Source: Alicycliphilus denitrificans K601 (GTDB lineage: Bacteria > Pseudomonadota > Gammaproteobacteria > Burkholderiales > Burkholderiaceae_C). From it: a DNA stretch of 64,000 nt. Below, in pieces: positions 62,246 to 64,000 of the stretch. The notes below the pieces were generated by a model that worked only from the letters and a program-made list of their open reading frames with translations, was not told the DNA's origin and did not search any database. Location of the stretch: positions 1,178,001 through 1,242,000 of the forward strand of contig NC_015422.1 in the NCBI RefSeq assembly GCF_000204645.1, in the 5' to 3' direction. The translations under genes and the position numbers were made by a program. Positions within the stretch are counted from its first letter, which is position 1, and each line of letters begins with the position of its first letter.

Positions 62246-62767
62246 ATGTCCAGTATCCAGGTTCGTCCCGCCACTCTTCGCGATGCCAAAGCCATTGCTC
62301 AGGTCCATACCATTGCCGCGATGGAAGCTTACCGAGGTCTGCTGCCGGACGATCAATTGAAAGCCATGTCATCGGTCGAGAAGCGCCAAGCCTATTGGCG
62401 CGAGGCCATCGAGTATTGCGAGCCCCAGGTCCAGGTGGCCGTGGAGGGCGACAAGATCGTCGGCTTCGTCGGCTTCGACCGTTCGCGCGATGAAAAGACC
62501 CGCAACACCACGGGCGAGATCTGGGCCATCTACGCCGCTCCCTCGCACTGGAACAAAGGCGTGGGCCTTGCCCTGTGGGACGCCGCGCGCGACGGCCTGC
62601 ACGAGGAAGGTTGCACCACCGTCACGGCCTGGGTGCCGCTGCGCAACGAGCGCGCCTTGCGCTTTCACGAAATGGCCGGTTTCAAGCGCGAGATGACCAC
62701 CGCCAAGACCGCCGTGATCGGTGGCGTGAAGGTGGAAGAGGTGCGCCTCAAGCGCTCCATCAACTGA
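62246..62767 (+). CDS. GNAT family N-acetyltransferase
   Basis: A 173-residue acetyltransferase: IQVRPATLRDAKAIAQVH opening, WAIYAAPSHWNKGVGLALWD with the acetyl-CoA pyrophosphate loop (about residues 93-112), and WVPLRNERALRFHEMAGF. The substrate is unknown. ATG 62246 is chosen at the family start; an earlier TTG is unlikely. Monocistronic or read with the methyltransferase 25 bases downstream. Confidence 0.85.
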   Translation: MSSIQVRPATLRDAKAIAQVHTIAAMEAYRGLLPDDQLKAMSSVEKRQAYWREAIEYCEPQVQVAVEGDKIVGFVGFDRSRDEKTRNTTGEIWAIYAAPSHWNKGVGLALWDAARDGLHEEGCTTVTAWVPLRNERALRFHEMAGFKREMTTAKTAVIGGVKVEEVRLKRSIN

Positions 62768-62792
62768 AACCCTTTCCCTGGCGGGCCTGGCG

Positions 62793-63932
62793 ATGATCGA
62801 GTGGAGCGAGCGGGGCGAGGTGCGCCGCGCGCTCTGGCGCTCGGAAAGCGGCGCCGCGGCGCCGCGGCGCGTGCAGCCGGTGGACGACACTGTGGCGGCC
62901 GACATCGCCTACCGCCTGGCCTGCGAGGGCACGGCGCTGCTCTGGCGCGGCGACTTCCAGAACGCGCGCCAGCTGCTGCAGGCATTGATGCGCCGCGCCG
63001 ACCGCAGGCCCGCGAAGGCCGCGGCCCGGGCGGCGCAGAAAATGGCCGAGGCCAGCCCGGCCGAGCGCTTCCACCTGCACCGCCAGGCGCAGGCGCAGCG
63101 CACGCGCACCCTTGGCGCGCTGCTCATCCCGGTCGAGGGTGACTACTCGATTGCGCTGCGCCGCGCGCCCGACTGGCGCACCGCCTGCACCGAGGCCTGG
63201 GGCCCGGCCAGCGGCGAGGCCAGCGCGGTCGCGCTGCGCGAGCTGCTGGGCGTCGTCGGTGCGCATGAATGGCGCAAGAAGGGGGTGGAAGTCCCCGCGC
63301 TGGGCGATCGCATCCACCCGCACTACGGCGTGTTCTCGCCGGTACGCGGCGAGTACATCGACCTCGTGGCGCAGGCGCCGCTGCCGGGCACCAGCTTGGC
63401 GTTCGACATCGGCACCGGCACCGGCGTGCTCGCGGCCGTGCTCGCGCGCCGGGGCGTGCGCCGCGTCGTCGCCACCGAGCTGGCGCCGCGCGCCCTGGCC
63501 TGCGCGCAGGACAACCTGCGGCGCCTGGGCCTGCAGGACCGGGTCGAGCTGCTGGCGGCCGACCTGTTCCCGCCCGGGCGCGCGCCGCTCGTGGTCTGCA
63601 ACCCGCCCTGGCTGCCGGCGCGGCCGAGCTCGGCCATAGAGCAGGCCGTGTACGACGAGGGCAGCCGCATGCTCAAGGGCTTTCTGGCCGGGCTGCGTGA
63701 GCACCTGGAGCCCGGCGGCGAGGGCTGGCTGGTCCTGTCGGACCTGGCCGAGCATCTGGGCTTGCGCTCGCGTGAAGACCTGCTCGGCTGGATCGCAGCG
63801 GCCGGCCTGTGCGTGCTGGGGCGCCTGGACACGCGCCCGCGCCACGGCAAAGCCCAGGACGCCGGCGACCCCCTGCACGCCGCGCGCGCAGCCGAGGTCA
63901 CCTCGCTGTGGCGGCTGGGCGCCACTGCGTAG
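62793..63932 (+). CDS. Class I SAM-dependent methyltransferase with NPPW motif
   Basis: A 379-residue protein. The N-terminal 190 residues are Arg/Ala-rich and poorly recognisable. The C-terminal domain has FDIGTGTGVLAAVLARRG (motif I, about residues 205-222), an acidic VVATELAPRAL, and VVCNPPWLPARP, the NPP(Y/W) motif of enzymes methylating planar nitrogen in glutamine, adenine or guanine. This suggests a protein-glutamine or RNA methyltransferase, related to PrmC or RlmF/RlmG types. The exact target is undetermined. Confidence 0.8.
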   Translation: MIEWSERGEVRRALWRSESGAAAPRRVQPVDDTVAADIAYRLACEGTALLWRGDFQNARQLLQALMRRADRRPAKAAARAAQKMAEASPAERFHLHRQAQAQRTRTLGALLIPVEGDYSIALRRAPDWRTACTEAWGPASGEASAVALRELLGVVGAHEWRKKGVEVPALGDRIHPHYGVFSPVRGEYIDLVAQAPLPGTSLAFDIGTGTGVLAAVLARRGVRRVVATELAPRALACAQDNLRRLGLQDRVELLAADLFPPGRAPLVVCNPPWLPARPSSAIEQAVYDEGSRMLKGFLAGLREHLEPGGEGWLVLSDLAEHLGLRSREDLLGWIAAAGLCVLGRLDTRPRHGKAQDAGDPLHAARAAEVTSLWRLGATA

Positions 63933-63936
63933 TTTG

Positions 63937-63990
63937 CTATTCAATAAATAGCTGCTAGCGCTTTATGGTAAAGCGCTGCAGGCCAAAATG
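63937..63990 (+). repeat. Palindromic repeat at the right edge of the window
   Basis: ATAAATAGCTGCTAGCGCTT, TATGG, TAAAGCGCTGCAGGCCAAAA. The AGCGCT arms pair around a short loop. It is the best copy for comparing with the ones inside cobU and btuD. Confidence 0.8.
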
Positions 63991-64000
63991 ATTACCAAAG

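Overview
The window looks like chromosomal DNA of a high-GC betaproteobacterium, most likely of the family Comamonadaceae (Acidovorax/Alicycliphilus-like). Pointers are the hemN, zapA and alaA-hom-thrC neighbourhoods, small proteins typical of that family, and a short palindromic repeat built around AGCGCT and ATAGCT that recurs seven times, a pattern I associate with Comamonadaceae genomes. The family assignment is inference; no rRNA gene is present.

Region by region. 1-4.8 kb holds the end of hemN, a TauE/UreH-type membrane protein, and a translationally coupled pair for c-di-GMP turnover (an HD-GYP protein, then a multi-PAS GGDEF-EAL protein). 4.8-5.6 kb holds a 6S RNA candidate downstream of zapA and a small coiled-coil gene. 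5.7-13.3 kb is a B12 locus: a cobalamin riboswitch, btuB, cobB(cbiA), cobU, btuF, btuC, btuD and cobO. The genes from cobB to btuD are joined by ATGA overlaps. Together they import corrinoids and carry out selected late cobalamin steps. 13.3-14.6 kb holds ogt and a methyltransferase.

14.6-46.8 kb is a large catabolic island of about 28 intact genes: an old-yellow-enzyme reductase, two CaiB CoA-transferases, three SDRs, five acyl-CoA dehydrogenases (two as adjacent unequal pairs), three enoyl-CoA hydratases, a FadJ-like fusion, an ADP-forming-type acyl-CoA synthetase, two thiolase-fold/DUF35 pairs that lack the thiolase nucleophile, one true thiolase, EtfBA, four Bug-type binding proteins, an NTF2-fold protein and one IclR-family regulator. 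A palindrome TGGAANNNNTTCCA (with variants) lies at the promoters of essentially every transcription unit in the island. I read this as a single IclR-type regulon degrading an unidentified bulky or branched acid through CoA thioesters, with retro-aldol chain shortening. A decayed IS3-family element sits in the loop of the terminator behind the regulator.

47-64 kb returns to housekeeping: tRNA-Ser(UGA) with a decayed tRNA-Ser beside it, an Mth938-like protein, alaA, hom, a Phd/PIN toxin-antitoxin pair wedged between hom and thrC, molybdenum cofactor genes (mobB-moeA-moaD and, 2 kb away, moaE), a DapA-family lyase, small conserved proteins, clpB, a small membrane protein, a coniferyl-aldehyde-type dehydrogenase, a GNAT acetyltransferase and a methyltransferase. 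No CRISPR array, prophage or integrase was seen.
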